From Phreatobacter cathodiphilus (lineage in GTDB: Bacteria > Pseudomonadota > Alphaproteobacteria > Rhizobiales > Phreatobacteraceae): DNA of 64,000 bases. Shown here one piece after another: positions 52,905-64,000 of this stretch (positions are counted from its first letter, which is position 1; every line of letters starts with the position of its first letter). The position numbers were made by a program, and so were the translations under genes. The stretch lies in NCBI RefSeq assembly GCF_003008515.1, contig NZ_CP027668.1, forward strand, positions 1,356,001 to 1,420,000, written 5' to 3'. The notes below the pieces were generated by a model. The model made no database searches. It was not told the origin of the DNA and was given only the letters and a program-made list of their open reading frames with translations.

Positions 52905-53816
52905 ATGGATGGCATGATGACGACGACCCTGGGCGAACCCGGCGAGCGGCTGACCATCGCCCTTGCCGACGGCGTCATGTCCGGCCTGCGCTGGGGGCCC
53001 GAGCGCATGCCGCCGGACCTCCTCTTCCTCCACGCCAACGGCTTCAACGCCGCGACCTACGGTCCGCTGCTGGCGCCCCTCGCGGCGGACCGCAGCATCA
53101 TTGCTCTCGACATGCGCGGCCACGGCCTCTCCGAGCTGCCTGCCGACCCGGCGCGGATGACCAACTGGGACGCCTATGCCGACGACCTCGTCGCGGTCCT
53201 CGACCGTATCGTGCCGGAGGGCGCCCGCCCGCCGGTCCTCGCCGGTCATTCCATGGGCTCGGTCGCTGCCCTGCTCACCGCCGTGCGCCGGCCGGCCCGG
53301 GTCCGCTCCCTCCTTCTGCTCGATCCGGTGATGATGCATCCCTGGTTCTGGCTCTTCGCGCGCACGCCCTGGGGCGCCGCCCGCATGCGCCGCTTCGACC
53401 TCGCCGTCGGCGCGGCCAAGCGCCGCGCCGTGTTCCCCTCCAAGGCGGAGGCGGTGGCAACCTATCGCACGCGCAAGACCTTCGCCTCCTGGCAGCCTGG
53501 CTTCCTCGAGGGCTATGTCGAGGGCGGATTCGTGGAGGATCCCGACGGGGTGCGTCTCGCCTGCGCGCCCGCGTGGGAGGCGGCCAATTTCGCCACGCAG
53601 ACCCAGAACCCCTGGGGCGCGCTCGCCCGCGTGCGCGTGCCCGTGACCGTCCTCGCCGGGAGCAACCGCTCGACCGTCTATGGCGGGGCCGCGCGGATCG
53701 CGCGCGTCGCCCCGCATGCGCGCGTGGAGACCCTTCCCGACACCACCCACTTCTTCCCCATGGAGCGCCCGGACCGCGTCCGGCAGGTTCTGACGGAGAC
53801 GCTCGCGCAGTCGTGA
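52905..53816 (+). CDS. Alpha/beta hydrolase
   Basis: This 303-residue enzyme has the alpha/beta hydrolase fold. The oxyanion region is FLHANGFNAATYG (about 42-54), the nucleophile elbow is LAGHSMGSVAALL with the Ser near 113, and the catalytic His is in DTTHFFPMERPDRV near the C-terminus. The HANGFN motif is found in several bacterial esterases and lactonases. ATG 52905 has GGGGA upstream; internal ATGs at 52914 and 52917 are alternatives. It follows the Lrp gene by 26 bp and may be co-transcribed. Substrate unknown. Confidence 0.85.
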   Translation: MDGMMTTTLGEPGERLTIALADGVMSGLRWGPERMPPDLLFLHANGFNAATYGPLLAPLAADRSIIALDMRGHGLSELPADPARMTNWDAYADDLVAVLDRIVPEGARPPVLAGHSMGSVAALLTAVRRPARVRSLLLLDPVMMHPWFWLFARTPWGAARMRRFDLAVGAAKRRAVFPSKAEAVATYRTRKTFASWQPGFLEGYVEGGFVEDPDGVRLACAPAWEAANFATQTQNPWGALARVRVPVTVLAGSNRSTVYGGAARIARVAPHARVETLPDTTHFFPMERPDRVRQVLTETLAQS

Positions 53817-53937
53817 TCGGCCGTGGGCGATCGTGATCGCGTTGTGGAAACTTTAGCCATGATTAGCGCGTAGGAAGCAGGACGTCGACCGTGCAGCCGT
53901 GCAGTCTTCCGCCGTTCCCCGCTCAACTCCGGTTTCC

Positions 53938-55137
53938 ATGCCCGCTCCGCTGTCCTTCGGCTCCTGGTTCTGGCTCGGCGCCTCGCCCGCCTCGGCGGTG
54001 CGGGTCGAGCGGGACGTGCGCGTCGACGTGTTCCGCGGCCTCTCCCTGCTGATCATCTTCGTCGATCACGTGGCCGGCAACGTGCTGACCCGCGTCACCC
54101 CGACCTCCATGGGCTTTTCGGACGCGGCGGAATATTTCGTCCTGCTCGCCGGCTTCTCCGCGGCGCTCGCCTACGGGACGGTGATGGACCGTCGCAGCCT
54201 GGTCACCGGCACCGCCCAGGTCGTCGCCCGCATCTGGAAGCTCTACCTCGCCCATCTCGGCCTGTTCGTGTTCACCGCCGTCGCCGTCGCCTTCATGGCC
54301 GTGCGCTTCGGCAACCCGGTCTATTACGAGCACGTCGCGATCCTGCCCTTCTTCCAGGATCCGGCCACGACTCTGCTGCAGACGGCGGCCCTCGTCTTCC
54401 TGCCGAACTACCTCGACATCCTGCCGCTCTACATCGTGCTGCTCGCCATGCTGCCGGTGCTGTGGCTCCTGGCGCGCATTGCGCCGGCGGTGGCGCTCGC
54501 CGCCTCGGCCGGGCTCTATGCGGCGTCCTGGGCCTTCGAGCTGGCCATTCCCAACATGTCGACGGGCGGCACCTGGTTCTTCAATCCCTTCGCCTGGCAA
54601 CTGCTCTTCACCACCGGCATCGTCGCCGGCCAGGCGGTGCTGCGCGGCGTCGCCCTGCCGCGCTCGCCCGTCATCACCGCCGCCGCCGTGGCGATCGTCC
54701 TGTTCGGCCTGGTCAGCGCCGCGCCCTGGGCCGTCGTCGCCGGCTTCGAGAGCCTGGTCCTGCCAGACGACTGGCGCCTCGACCTCGACAAGACCAATCT
54801 CTCCCTGTGGCGCTTCGCCCACGCCCTGTCGCTGGCCTATCTCGTCGCCGCCCACGTACCGCGCACCGCCGCCTGGCTCGCCGCGGCACCGGCCCGGCTG
54901 CTGGAACAGGCCGGGCGGCATTCGCTGCCGCTGTTCAGCTTCGGCGTCATCCTGTCGCTCCTCGGCACCTTCGCCTTCACCGAGATCGGCCGCGGCCCTG
55001 CGATGCAGCTCTTCGTCAACCTCGTCGGCATCGCCCTCTTGCTCGGCACGGCGGCTGTGCTTGAATGGTATAAGAGTGCAACCGCCAAGGTGCCGGCGAA
55101 AGCTGTGGCTAGCGCCAGCGAGGTGAAGCCCGCGTGA
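53938..55137 (+). CDS. OpgC-family membrane protein
   Basis: This protein of about 399 residues has some ten membrane segments and opens with the OpgC motif RDVRVDVFRGLSLLIIFVDH (residues about 26-45). OpgC adds succinyl groups to osmoregulated periplasmic glucans; relatives modify other envelope glycans. The ATG at 53938 and a GTG at 53899 (13 residues longer) are both weakly supported. Its TGA overlaps the GTG of an SGNH hydrolase gene, so the pair may act together in acyl transfer and removal. No glucan synthase genes (opgG, opgH) are nearby. Confidence 0.83.
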   Translation: MPAPLSFGSWFWLGASPASAVRVERDVRVDVFRGLSLLIIFVDHVAGNVLTRVTPTSMGFSDAAEYFVLLAGFSAALAYGTVMDRRSLVTGTAQVVARIWKLYLAHLGLFVFTAVAVAFMAVRFGNPVYYEHVAILPFFQDPATTLLQTAALVFLPNYLDILPLYIVLLAMLPVLWLLARIAPAVALAASAGLYAASWAFELAIPNMSTGGTWFFNPFAWQLLFTTGIVAGQAVLRGVALPRSPVITAAAVAIVLFGLVSAAPWAVVAGFESLVLPDDWRLDLDKTNLSLWRFAHALSLAYLVAAHVPRTAAWLAAAPARLLEQAGRHSLPLFSFGVILSLLGTFAFTEIGRGPAMQLFVNLVGIALLLGTAAVLEWYKSATAKVPAKAVASASEVKPA

Positions 55138-55922
55138 GACTCTTCCCGCCGTTCCGCGTCCTGGGGCCGTGCCTGGCCCTGATGGCTCTCCTGGGGCCCG
55201 CGGCCCTGGGGTCGGAGACGCGTGCGCCGGCCGAGGCCTCCTGTCCCGTCGCCGCACAGCTGCGTGGTTTCGCCGCCGACCTGCCGAGAGCCCGCGGCGC
55301 CATCGCCGACGGGCGGAAGCTCACCATCGTCGCACTCGGCTCGTCCTCGACGCTGGGCACCGGTGCCTCGTCGGAGGAACACGCCTATCCCGCGGTCCTC
55401 CGCCGCGAGCTGGCCTCGTTGCTGCACGGTCATGAGATCGACGTGGTCAATTCCGGGGTCGGCGGCAATTCAGCCCACCAGATGTACCAGCGTATCGACG
55501 CGGACGTGCTGTCCGAGCAGCCGCAGCTCGTCGTCTGGCAGACCGGCGTTTTCGACGCGGTCCACGACATCGGCATCGAGAAGTTTAAGCGCATCCTGCG
55601 CAAGGGCATCGCCAAGATTCGCGAGGGCGGTGCCGACGTCGTGCTGATGGACCAGTTGCCCCTGCCGCGCGCCGACCGCTTTCCGGCCTATGCCAGCTAT
55701 GTCGCAGCCCTGCACGAGGTCGCGGCCGAGACCGAGACGCCCGTCTTCCGACGCAACGACCTCTTCGCCGTTTTGATCAACGAAGGCCGGCTGCGCCAGG
55801 ACGAGATGCTGCCGACGGCGGGAGACAACCTGGTGGACGGCAGCTATCACTGCCTCGGCGTCAATCTGGCGCGGACTCTCGCGGAAAAACTGTCCCCGCG
55901 CGCCGTTCCCTCCCGTCCCTGA
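55134..55922 (+). CDS. SGNH/GDSL hydrolase, exported
   Basis: This 262-residue protein has a signal peptide (VLGPCLALMALLGPAALG) and an SGNH esterase fold. Block I is VALGSSSTLGTG (Ser71 as probable nucleophile, replacing the usual GDS with GSS), block III is NSGVGGNSAHQ (Gly and Asn), and the Asp-His end is DGSYHCLG near 236-243. It should act in the periplasm on acyl esters. The GTG start overlaps the OpgC-family stop (GTGA), a tight coupling that suggests a shared envelope-glycan substrate. Confidence 0.85.
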   Translation: MRLFPPFRVLGPCLALMALLGPAALGSETRAPAEASCPVAAQLRGFAADLPRARGAIADGRKLTIVALGSSSTLGTGASSEEHAYPAVLRRELASLLHGHEIDVVNSGVGGNSAHQMYQRIDADVLSEQPQLVVWQTGVFDAVHDIGIEKFKRILRKGIAKIREGGADVVLMDQLPLPRADRFPAYASYVAALHEVAAETETPVFRRNDLFAVLINEGRLRQDEMLPTAGDNLVDGSYHCLGVNLARTLAEKLSPRAVPSRP

Positions 55923-55927
55923 GACTT

Positions 55928-57262
55928 TCAGGACACCGGCAGGCTGAGCTTGACGATCAGGCCCGAGGGGCTGTTGTCGGCAAAGGCGATGGTGCCGCCA
56001 TGGGCTTCCATCACCGAGCGTGCGATCGTCAGGCCGAGGCCAAATCCGTCCGTGTCGTTCATGGTGCGCGCGTCTTCGCCCCGCACGAAGGGCTCCAGCA
56101 TGGCGGCGCGCCGGGCGAGGGGGATGCCGGGACCTTTGTCGGCGACCGCGATCACGGCCATGGACCCCTCGCGGCTGAGGGAGAGTTCAGCCGTGCCGCC
56201 GTATTTGATGGCGTTGTCGACCACGTTGGCCACCGCGCGCTCCACGTCGAAGGGCCGGCCGCGCACCGGCAGGCGCGCCGAGACCTGCATAGTCACGGGC
56301 TTGCCCACGTCGGCATAGCCGTCGGCGATGGTCTGCAGCAGGCTCTGAAGGTCGAAGGTGGTGGACGCGGCGTCGCTGCGGCCATCGCGCAGGTGGGTGA
56401 GGGCGCTCTGCACCAGCGCGTCCATCTGGTCGAGATCAGCCAGCATGCGGCTGCGTTCCGGGCTCTCGTCGAGCATCTCCGCGCGCAGCCGCAGCCGTGT
56501 GATCGGCGTGCGCAGGTCGTGGCCGACCGCGGCGAGGGTCTTGGTCCGGTCATCAACCAGCTTGGTGATGCGCTCCTGCATGCGGTTGAGGGCGCGCGCC
56601 ACCGTACGGATCTCACGCGGCCCGCTCTCGGACAGCGGCTGGACGGTCTGTCCGAAGCCATAGGACTCCACCGTCGCCTCGATGGCGCGGAGCGGCTTCG
56701 TCAGCGACAGCGCCGCCCATGATCCGAGCATGGCGAGGCTGACCAGAACGAAGATGATCGTCACCCGCAGGGGACCGCCCGGAGCCGGCGGCGGCCTGTC
56801 CCGCACCAGCGTCACCGCCGCCGGCGTGCCGTCCCTGAGGCCGATGACGATCCGCACCCGGTCGCTGCCCGGCCGGTCGCTGGCCTCCGTCGGCTCGCCG
56901 ACGTTGAAACCCTCTCCCAGCAGGCGCCTCAGGTGCATCGCCCGGTGGTCGGGGACCGCGGGGGCGGCCGGCGATCCGGCCGGAGGGAGCTCGATGCCCA
57001 GATCCGGCGCGCTGCTGCGGATGCGGGCGATCACCTGCGCCCGCTCGGCGGGAGGCGTGACGTCGAGCAGACGGACGAAGCCCGCGACGCGGCCGGTCGT
57101 CTCGGCCGGATGCTCGCCCCGGTCCTGCCGCGACCAGACCACCGTGATGAAGAACACCAGATGGAGCGCGCAGACCGAGAGGATGACCAGCAGGGCGATC
57201 TGGCCGGCGATTCTGTCGGGGAGGAAGCGCGTCCAGATCGATCCGGGCCGGCCCGGCATCAT
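55928..57262 (-). CDS. EnvZ-type sensor histidine kinase
   Basis: This 444-residue kinase has a first membrane segment (about 20-43), a periplasmic domain of about 120 residues, a second segment (about 166-187), a HAMP linker (TKPLRAIEATVESYGFGQ), HisKA with His248 in AAVGHDLRTPITRLRLR, and HATPase with NVVDNAIKYGG, ADKGPGIPL and GFGLGLTIA. It would sense an envelope signal and phosphorylate the regulator encoded just upstream, with which it overlaps by 4 nt. The signal is unknown. It is convergent with the SGNH gene, 5 bp away. Confidence 0.9.
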   Translation of the reverse strand: MMPGRPGSIWTRFLPDRIAGQIALLVILSVCALHLVFFITVVWSRQDRGEHPAETTGRVAGFVRLLDVTPPAERAQVIARIRSSAPDLGIELPPAGSPAAPAVPDHRAMHLRRLLGEGFNVGEPTEASDRPGSDRVRIVIGLRDGTPAAVTLVRDRPPPAPGGPLRVTIIFVLVSLAMLGSWAALSLTKPLRAIEATVESYGFGQTVQPLSESGPREIRTVARALNRMQERITKLVDDRTKTLAAVGHDLRTPITRLRLRAEMLDESPERSRMLADLDQMDALVQSALTHLRDGRSDAASTTFDLQSLLQTIADGYADVGKPVTMQVSARLPVRGRPFDVERAVANVVDNAIKYGGTAELSLSREGSMAVIAVADKGPGIPLARRAAMLEPFVRGEDARTMNDTDGFGLGLTIARSVMEAHGGTIAFADNSPSGLIVKLSLPVS

Positions 57263-57978
57263 TGCGCCTCGACGTCCGGGGTGAACATGTAGCCGCCGGA
57301 CCTCACCGTCTTGATGAGGTCGGGCCGTTGGGGATCGGTCTCGATCTTGCGGCGCAGGCGGACCACGAGGATGTCGATGCTGCGCTCGTTCGGGCCGGCG
57401 GCGCGGCCCTGGGTGAGGTCGATGAGCTGGTCGCGGCTGAGAAGGCGGCCCGGCCGCTGGCAGAAGACGCGCAGCAGGTCGAATTCGCCGTCGGTGACGG
57501 AGACGCGGGCGCCGCCCGGATCGGTCAGGCTGCGGCGCAGCGCATCCAGGGTCCAGCCGTGAAAGCTGAACCGGTGGGCGCTGTCGACCGGCGGCTCGTC
57601 CTGCTGCCCGTTGGAGCGGCGCAGCACAGCCCGCACGCGTGCCAGCAGCTCGCGCGAGGCGAAGGGCTTGACGAGGTAGTCGTCGGCCCCGAGCTCGAGG
57701 CCGAGAACCCGGTCGAGTTCCTCGCCCTTGGCCGAGACCATGATGATGGGAAGCTTGGTCTGCGCCCGCAGCCGGCGGCAGATCGACAGGCCGTCTTCCT
57801 GGGGCAGCATGACGTCGAGGATGATGAGGTCGATGCGGCTGTCGGCCAGGATCTTGTCCATCTCGCGGCCGTCGCCGGCGGTGGAGACACGGAAGTCGTT
57901 GGACTTCAGGAATCGGGCGATGAGTCCGCGAATCTCGCGGTCGTCCTCGACGATCAGAATGTGGGGTTCGCTGGACAT
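57259..57978 (-). CDS. OmpR-family response regulator
   Basis: This 239-residue regulator has a receiver domain (acidic pocket IVEDDREI, phosphorylated Asp55 in IILDVMLPQEDG, Lys in LVKPFASREL) and a winged-helix DNA-binding domain (SVTDGEFDLLRVFCQRPGRL, RSIDILVVRLRRKIE, IKTVRSGGYMF). It is the partner of the kinase downstream. ATG 57976-57978 starts right before the receiver domain. Its upstream region contains five related GTTTC(C/G)G elements, suggesting autoregulation and control of the divergent gene at 58162. Confidence 0.9.
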   Translation of the reverse strand: MSSEPHILIVEDDREIRGLIARFLKSNDFRVSTAGDGREMDKILADSRIDLIILDVMLPQEDGLSICRRLRAQTKLPIIMVSAKGEELDRVLGLELGADDYLVKPFASRELLARVRAVLRRSNGQQDEPPVDSAHRFSFHGWTLDALRRSLTDPGGARVSVTDGEFDLLRVFCQRPGRLLSRDQLIDLTQGRAAGPNERSIDILVVRLRRKIETDPQRPDLIKTVRSGGYMFTPDVEAQ

Positions 57979-58011
57979 GGCCGGACAGATAGGTGAGGGC
58001 AGGCGGGTCGA

Positions 58012-58068
58012 GAAACGGAAATTTGTTTCCGTCTGTTTCGGTATGGGGATGCCGAAATAGTCCGAAAC
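58012..58068. promoter_or_regulatory. Cluster of GTTTC(C/G)G repeats, probable response-regulator sites
   Basis: The region contains GAAACGG at 58012-58018, then GTTTCCGTCTGTTTCGG at 58025-58041 (direct repeats 10 bp apart) and CCGAAATAGTCCGAAAC at 58052-58068 (the same spacing in inverted orientation). Ten-bp-spaced direct repeats are typical of OmpR-family sites. TAAGAT at 58086-58091 may be the -10 element of the + strand gene. Confidence 0.6.
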
Positions 58069-58161
58069 CAAGTGGGCGTCGGCGCTAAGATCGCATTAAG
58101 CATATCGGCGCGTCCTGCCGGTGTCAGTGTAGTCCTGTCACCGCAACCGAAGGAGGCACCC

Positions 58162-58719
58162 ATGACGACGACGATATCATCGTCTTCGTACGCCGCGCAG
58201 CGACCCTCGCCGCGCGACATGCTGCAAAATACCCTCGCCGCACAGGTTTCGTCCGGCGAGGTCTCCTCATCCGACGCGAGCGCGCTTTCGTCGGCCCTCG
58301 ACCAGATCGACCAGGCCATGAAGGCCGAGCGTGGCAGCTTCTCCTCCACGCGCACCGCACCCCCGAGCCCCGACGAGGCCAAGTCCAAGATCGACAGCCT
58401 CATCGCCGAGCAGGTGGAGGCCGGCACGCTCACCGAGGACCAGGCGGCCGAGCTCAAGGAAATCTTCTCCGAGACCTTCGCCAATGGCCCCGGCGGCGGT
58501 CGTGGCCCCGGCGGTCCGCCTCCCGGCCCGCCTCCGGGCGAGGAGAGCGAGAGCTCCGGCACCACCAGCCTCACCATCACCACCAACGATTCGGCGGTGA
58601 GCACGGCGCTGCAGGATTTCCTCAAGCAGCTCCAGGAGAAGCTGGGATCCGGCTACGGCACCTCCGGCCAGTCGACCTCGGGGACCTCGACCTCCCTGCT
58701 GTTCGACGTCTCCGCCTGA
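58162..58719 (+). CDS. Unrecognised Ser/Gly/Pro-rich protein beside a two-component system
   Basis: I do not recognise this 185-residue protein. It opens with a Thr/Ser-rich stretch (MTTTISSSSYAAQRPSPRDM), has two helical, acidic segments (about 30-55 and 74-110, with KIDSLIAEQVEAGTLTEDQA), then a Gly/Pro run (GPGGGRGPGGPPPGPPPGE, about 113-131), a Thr/Ser-rich part and a short helix (LQDFLKQLQEKLGSG). No signal peptide or membrane segment is seen. AGGAGG at 58151-58156 firmly supports the ATG at 58162. Its promoter region carries the repeat cluster, so it is likely a main target of the divergent regulator. Confidence 0.75.
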   Translation: MTTTISSSSYAAQRPSPRDMLQNTLAAQVSSGEVSSSDASALSSALDQIDQAMKAERGSFSSTRTAPPSPDEAKSKIDSLIAEQVEAGTLTEDQAAELKEIFSETFANGPGGGRGPGGPPPGPPPGEESESSGTTSLTITTNDSAVSTALQDFLKQLQEKLGSGYGTSGQSTSGTSTSLLFDVSA

Positions 58720-58725
58720 CCTGTG

Positions 58726-58755
58726 GGCCGCCGCGCCCGGGGTGCGGCGGCCTTT
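58726..58755 (+). terminator. Terminator after the Ser/Gly/Pro-rich protein gene
   Basis: A perfect 9-bp stem, GGCCGCCGC and its complement, encloses a 9-base loop and is followed by TTTCTCTC. It separates the gene from carB. Confidence 0.7.
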
Positions 58756-58959
58756 CTCTCCGCGACACGGGGCCTCGGCTCCCGTGTCGTCGTCGCGGCT
58801 TCCCATCGGCGGGAAAGCCGTCTATAGGGGCCGCTTAATCACGCGACCCGATGTTCAGGGGATGCGGTTGCGGGAGGCTGGCTCGAAGCGGGTCCGGCCT
58901 CTTTTTTTGCGCCGCGCGTCCCCGAAGATCCAGACGAGCCTTCAAAGGGCCGGAGCCTC

Positions 58960-62289
<3,330 letters not shown>

Positions 62290-62328
62290 TCTTTCGGCCG
62301 CTGCCGGAACACGCAAGGGTAAACCATG

Positions 62329-62366
62329 AAGGTTCGCGGGGCCGGCGTCCTCGGCCCGCGGACCTT
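62329..62366 (+). terminator. Terminator after carB
   Basis: An imperfect stem of about 15 bp (AAGGTTCGCGGGGCCG against CGGCCCGCGGACCTT) lies 40 bp after the carB stop and is followed by a short T/A-rich run (TTTATT). Confidence 0.7.
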
Positions 62367-62397
62367 TATTCGTCATTGAAAGGCAAGGGCGAGCATC

Positions 62398-62871
62398 ATG
62401 GAAAAGGTTCCGATGACCGTCGGCGGTTTCGCCAAGCTCGAAGCCGAGCTCAAGGAACGCCAGCAGGTCGAGCGCCCGCGCATCATCGCGGCGATTTCAG
62501 AAGCGCGCTCCCACGGCGATCTTTCGGAGAATGCCGAATATCATTCCGCCAAGGAGCAGCAGTCGCTCAACGAGGGCCGCATCGCGGAACTCGAGAGCCT
62601 CATCGCGCGTGCCGAGGTGATCGACGTCACCAAGCTCTCCGGTGACACGGTGAAGTTCGGCGCCACGGTGAAGCTCGTCAACGAGGACACCGAGGAAGAG
62701 CGCGTCTGGCAGATCGTCGGCGACAGCGAGGCCGACGCCAAGGCCGGCCGTATCTCCATCTCCTCGCCGCTCGCCCGCGCCCTGATCGGCAAGGCCGCCG
62801 GCAGCGTCGTCGAGGTGAACACGCCGAAGGGCGCCCAGAGCTACGAGGTCCTGGAAATCCGCTGGGGCTGA
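62398..62871 (+). CDS. greA: Transcription elongation factor GreA
   Basis: This 157-residue factor rescues backtracked RNA polymerase by stimulating transcript cleavage. The N-terminal coiled coil carries the acidic tip and the signature [18 protein letters not shown] (about 40-57), and the C-terminal FKBP-like domain includes [20 protein letters not shown] and [20 protein letters not shown]. Length is standard. It lies downstream of carB but appears to have its own transcription start because a hairpin precedes it. Confidence 0.96.
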   Translation: MEKVPMTVGGFAKLEAELKERQQVERPRIIAAISEARSHGDLSENAEYHSAKEQQSLNEGRIAELESLIARAEVIDVTKLSGDTVKFGATVKLVNEDTEEERVWQIVGDSEADAKAGRISISSPLARALIGKAAGSVVEVNTPKGAQSYEVLEIRWG

Positions 62872-62898
62872 CCTTCTTGGCGCATGAGGCCATGCAGC

Positions 62899-62926
62899 AA
62901 GGCGCCGTCCGCGAGGGCGGCGCCTT
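62899..62926 (+). terminator. Terminator after greA
   Basis: A 9-bp perfect stem (AAGGCGCCG and its complement), extended by wobble pairs, lies 27 bp past the greA stop and is followed by CGTCTTT. Confidence 0.65.
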
Positions 62927-63031
62927 CGTCTTTGGCGTACCCTGCCGCTGAAACGATGGCGGCCGAGCCTCGCGGACGGACTGAAACGCTGCGGGGGGAT
63001 GGTCGGCGGCCGCTGGAGAGGACGTTCCACC

Positions 63032-63982
63032 ATGACGAGACCTTGCCCGACCCACCGCCCGGATCGCCGCCAGGCGCTTCGTCTCGGCTTCGCCGCCGCA
63101 CTCGCCGTGACAGCCACGGCCCGGGCGCAGGACAGGCCGACGCCCGACCCGGCACTCCAGGCGGCCATCGTCAAGTCCAACGCCTATACCGAATTGCTCA
63201 ACCGCACCCTGCGGGCGGTCGATTCCTGGAACCGCTACCGGAGCTGGGTCGACATGCGGCGCGGGCCGACGGGCCGCGAGCGCTACATCACCTACGGCCT
63301 CTACAGCCTCTATGACGTGCGCGGCGAGATCGAGAAGGCCGGGCAGGCGGTGATCCAGGAACCGGCCATGCCGGACCTCGACGACGCCATCCGACGCTAT
63401 ATCCAGTCCTATTCAGCCCTGGCGCCCCTGATCACCCGCGCCAACGTCTATTACGAGCGCAAGGACTACCAGGACGACGGCGCGGCGTTCGGCCGCGAGC
63501 TGCACCGCGACATGGTGCCGGCGGCGGAAGCCTTCCTGAAGGACCGCGCCGAGGTGGAGCAGCACATGCGCGCCATGCGCGCCGATCTCGACGTGCGCGA
63601 ACTCGCCGACGTGGAGCGGCGGGAGGGGCGCTCGGCCCGCTGGAACGTCCGCAACGTCATGATCGCCGCGCGCGGGGTGATGGACCTCATGCCCTCGGAT
63701 GCGCGGCCGGTGGTGGATCTCGCGGCCTTCGACGCGGCGATCGGGCGCTATGCGGCGGCGCTTCGCGAGCTGGACAAGCTGAAGGAGACCGATCCCTCGG
63801 GGGCCTCCATCATCGACGGGCAGGCCGGCTCCTGGCTCGGCAGCCTGCGCGAATACCGGCAGAAGCTCGGCCGTGCCCGCGGCGACGCCCGCCGTGCGGG
63901 CGGCCACGAGCGCATGTGGATCGTCAACAACTACAACATGATGGTGTCCATGGCGCAGACGCGGCTGCGGATCGGGCGCTAA
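63032..63982 (+). CDS. DUF3829 (YiiG-like) protein, exported
   Basis: This 316-residue protein has a signal peptide with paired arginines (DRRQALRLGFAAALAVTATARAQ covers residues about 10-32) and a helical DUF3829 domain: KSNAYTELLNRTLRAVDSWN (about 48-67), YYERKDYQDDGAAFGRELH and the C-terminal FDAAIGRYAAALRELDKLKE. ATG 63032 follows GAGAGGAC. DUF3829 proteins such as E. coli lipoprotein YiiG are of unknown role; this one shows no clear lipobox. It stands alone after the greA terminator, and the beginning of another hairpin is seen at the window end. Confidence 0.8.
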   Translation: MTRPCPTHRPDRRQALRLGFAAALAVTATARAQDRPTPDPALQAAIVKSNAYTELLNRTLRAVDSWNRYRSWVDMRRGPTGRERYITYGLYSLYDVRGEIEKAGQAVIQEPAMPDLDDAIRRYIQSYSALAPLITRANVYYERKDYQDDGAAFGRELHRDMVPAAEAFLKDRAEVEQHMRAMRADLDVRELADVERREGRSARWNVRNVMIAARGVMDLMPSDARPVVDLAAFDAAIGRYAAALRELDKLKETDPSGASIIDGQAGSWLGSLREYRQKLGRARGDARRAGGHERMWIVNNYNMMVSMAQTRLRIGR

Positions 63983-64000
63983 AAGGCCGCAGGCCGCCTC

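Overview
The window is 64 kb of high-GC chromosomal DNA from an alphaproteobacterium, most likely a Hyphomicrobiales (Rhizobiales) relative. The evidence is gene content and order: a VtlR/LsrB-type LysR regulator behind trxB, lgt-midA with pgeF and prs nearby, phoU-phoB, carB-greA, a UbiK/BMFP protein, and a CoA-acylating methylmalonate-semialdehyde dehydrogenase. Genes are tightly packed, often with ATGA stop/start overlaps, and use some GTG and TTG starts. I see no rRNA, tRNA, CRISPR array, insertion sequence or prophage. No gene-free stretch exceeds 300 bases; the longest (43890-44181, 580-824, 58720-58959) hold promoters, operators and terminators, described below.

Layout. 1-5.6 kb: a NitT/TauT-type ABC importer (substrate-binding protein, ATPase, permease) between two paralogous FAD-linked oxidases, plus a flavodoxin-fold reductase. 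5.8-10.5 kb: a chemoreceptor, a divergent amidohydrolase/creatininase pair and a PAS-only protein. 10.6-17.3 kb: a three-gene operon of a DUF2126 putative amidoligase with its own transglutaminase domain, a fused circularly permuted ATP-grasp/alpha-E protein and a second transglutaminase-like protein; this is the best candidate for an uncharacterised biochemical system. 17.4-20.4 kb: acyl-CoA dehydrogenase and a TauE/SafE-TIGR02186 pair. 20.4-23.4 kb: phoR, phoU, phoB without the pst transporter genes. 23.4-32.7 kb: uup, a second flavodoxin-fold reductase, prs, pgeF, a siderophore-interacting protein, midA, lgt, ubiK and an MlrC-type peptidase.

32.9-33.5 kb: a FitAB/VapBC-like toxin-antitoxin module whose operator overlaps its promoter. 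33.6-36.2 kb: mmsA and a divergent LysR regulator with repeated dyads between them. 36.2-38.8 kb: modCBA and a short ModE, with a ModE-like operator. 38.9-43.9 kb: a TetR-controlled RND efflux operon. 44.2-49.4 kb: a helix-hairpin-helix protein, ArgE-like deacetylase and three tandem paralogous M20 amidohydrolases. 49.5-52.9 kb: vtlR, trxB, a 2OG-Fe(II) oxygenase and an Lrp regulator. 52.9-55.9 kb: an alpha/beta hydrolase and a coupled OpgC-SGNH pair. 55.9-58.7 kb: a two-component system facing a small unrecognised protein across a striking repeat cluster. 59-64 kb: carB, greA and a DUF3829 protein.

The window is mostly a mosaic of short independent operons rather than one island. Several (pho, mod, the toxin-antitoxin module, the RND operon, mmsA, the two-component system) show recognisable cis-regulatory sites beside the gene for their presumed regulator.
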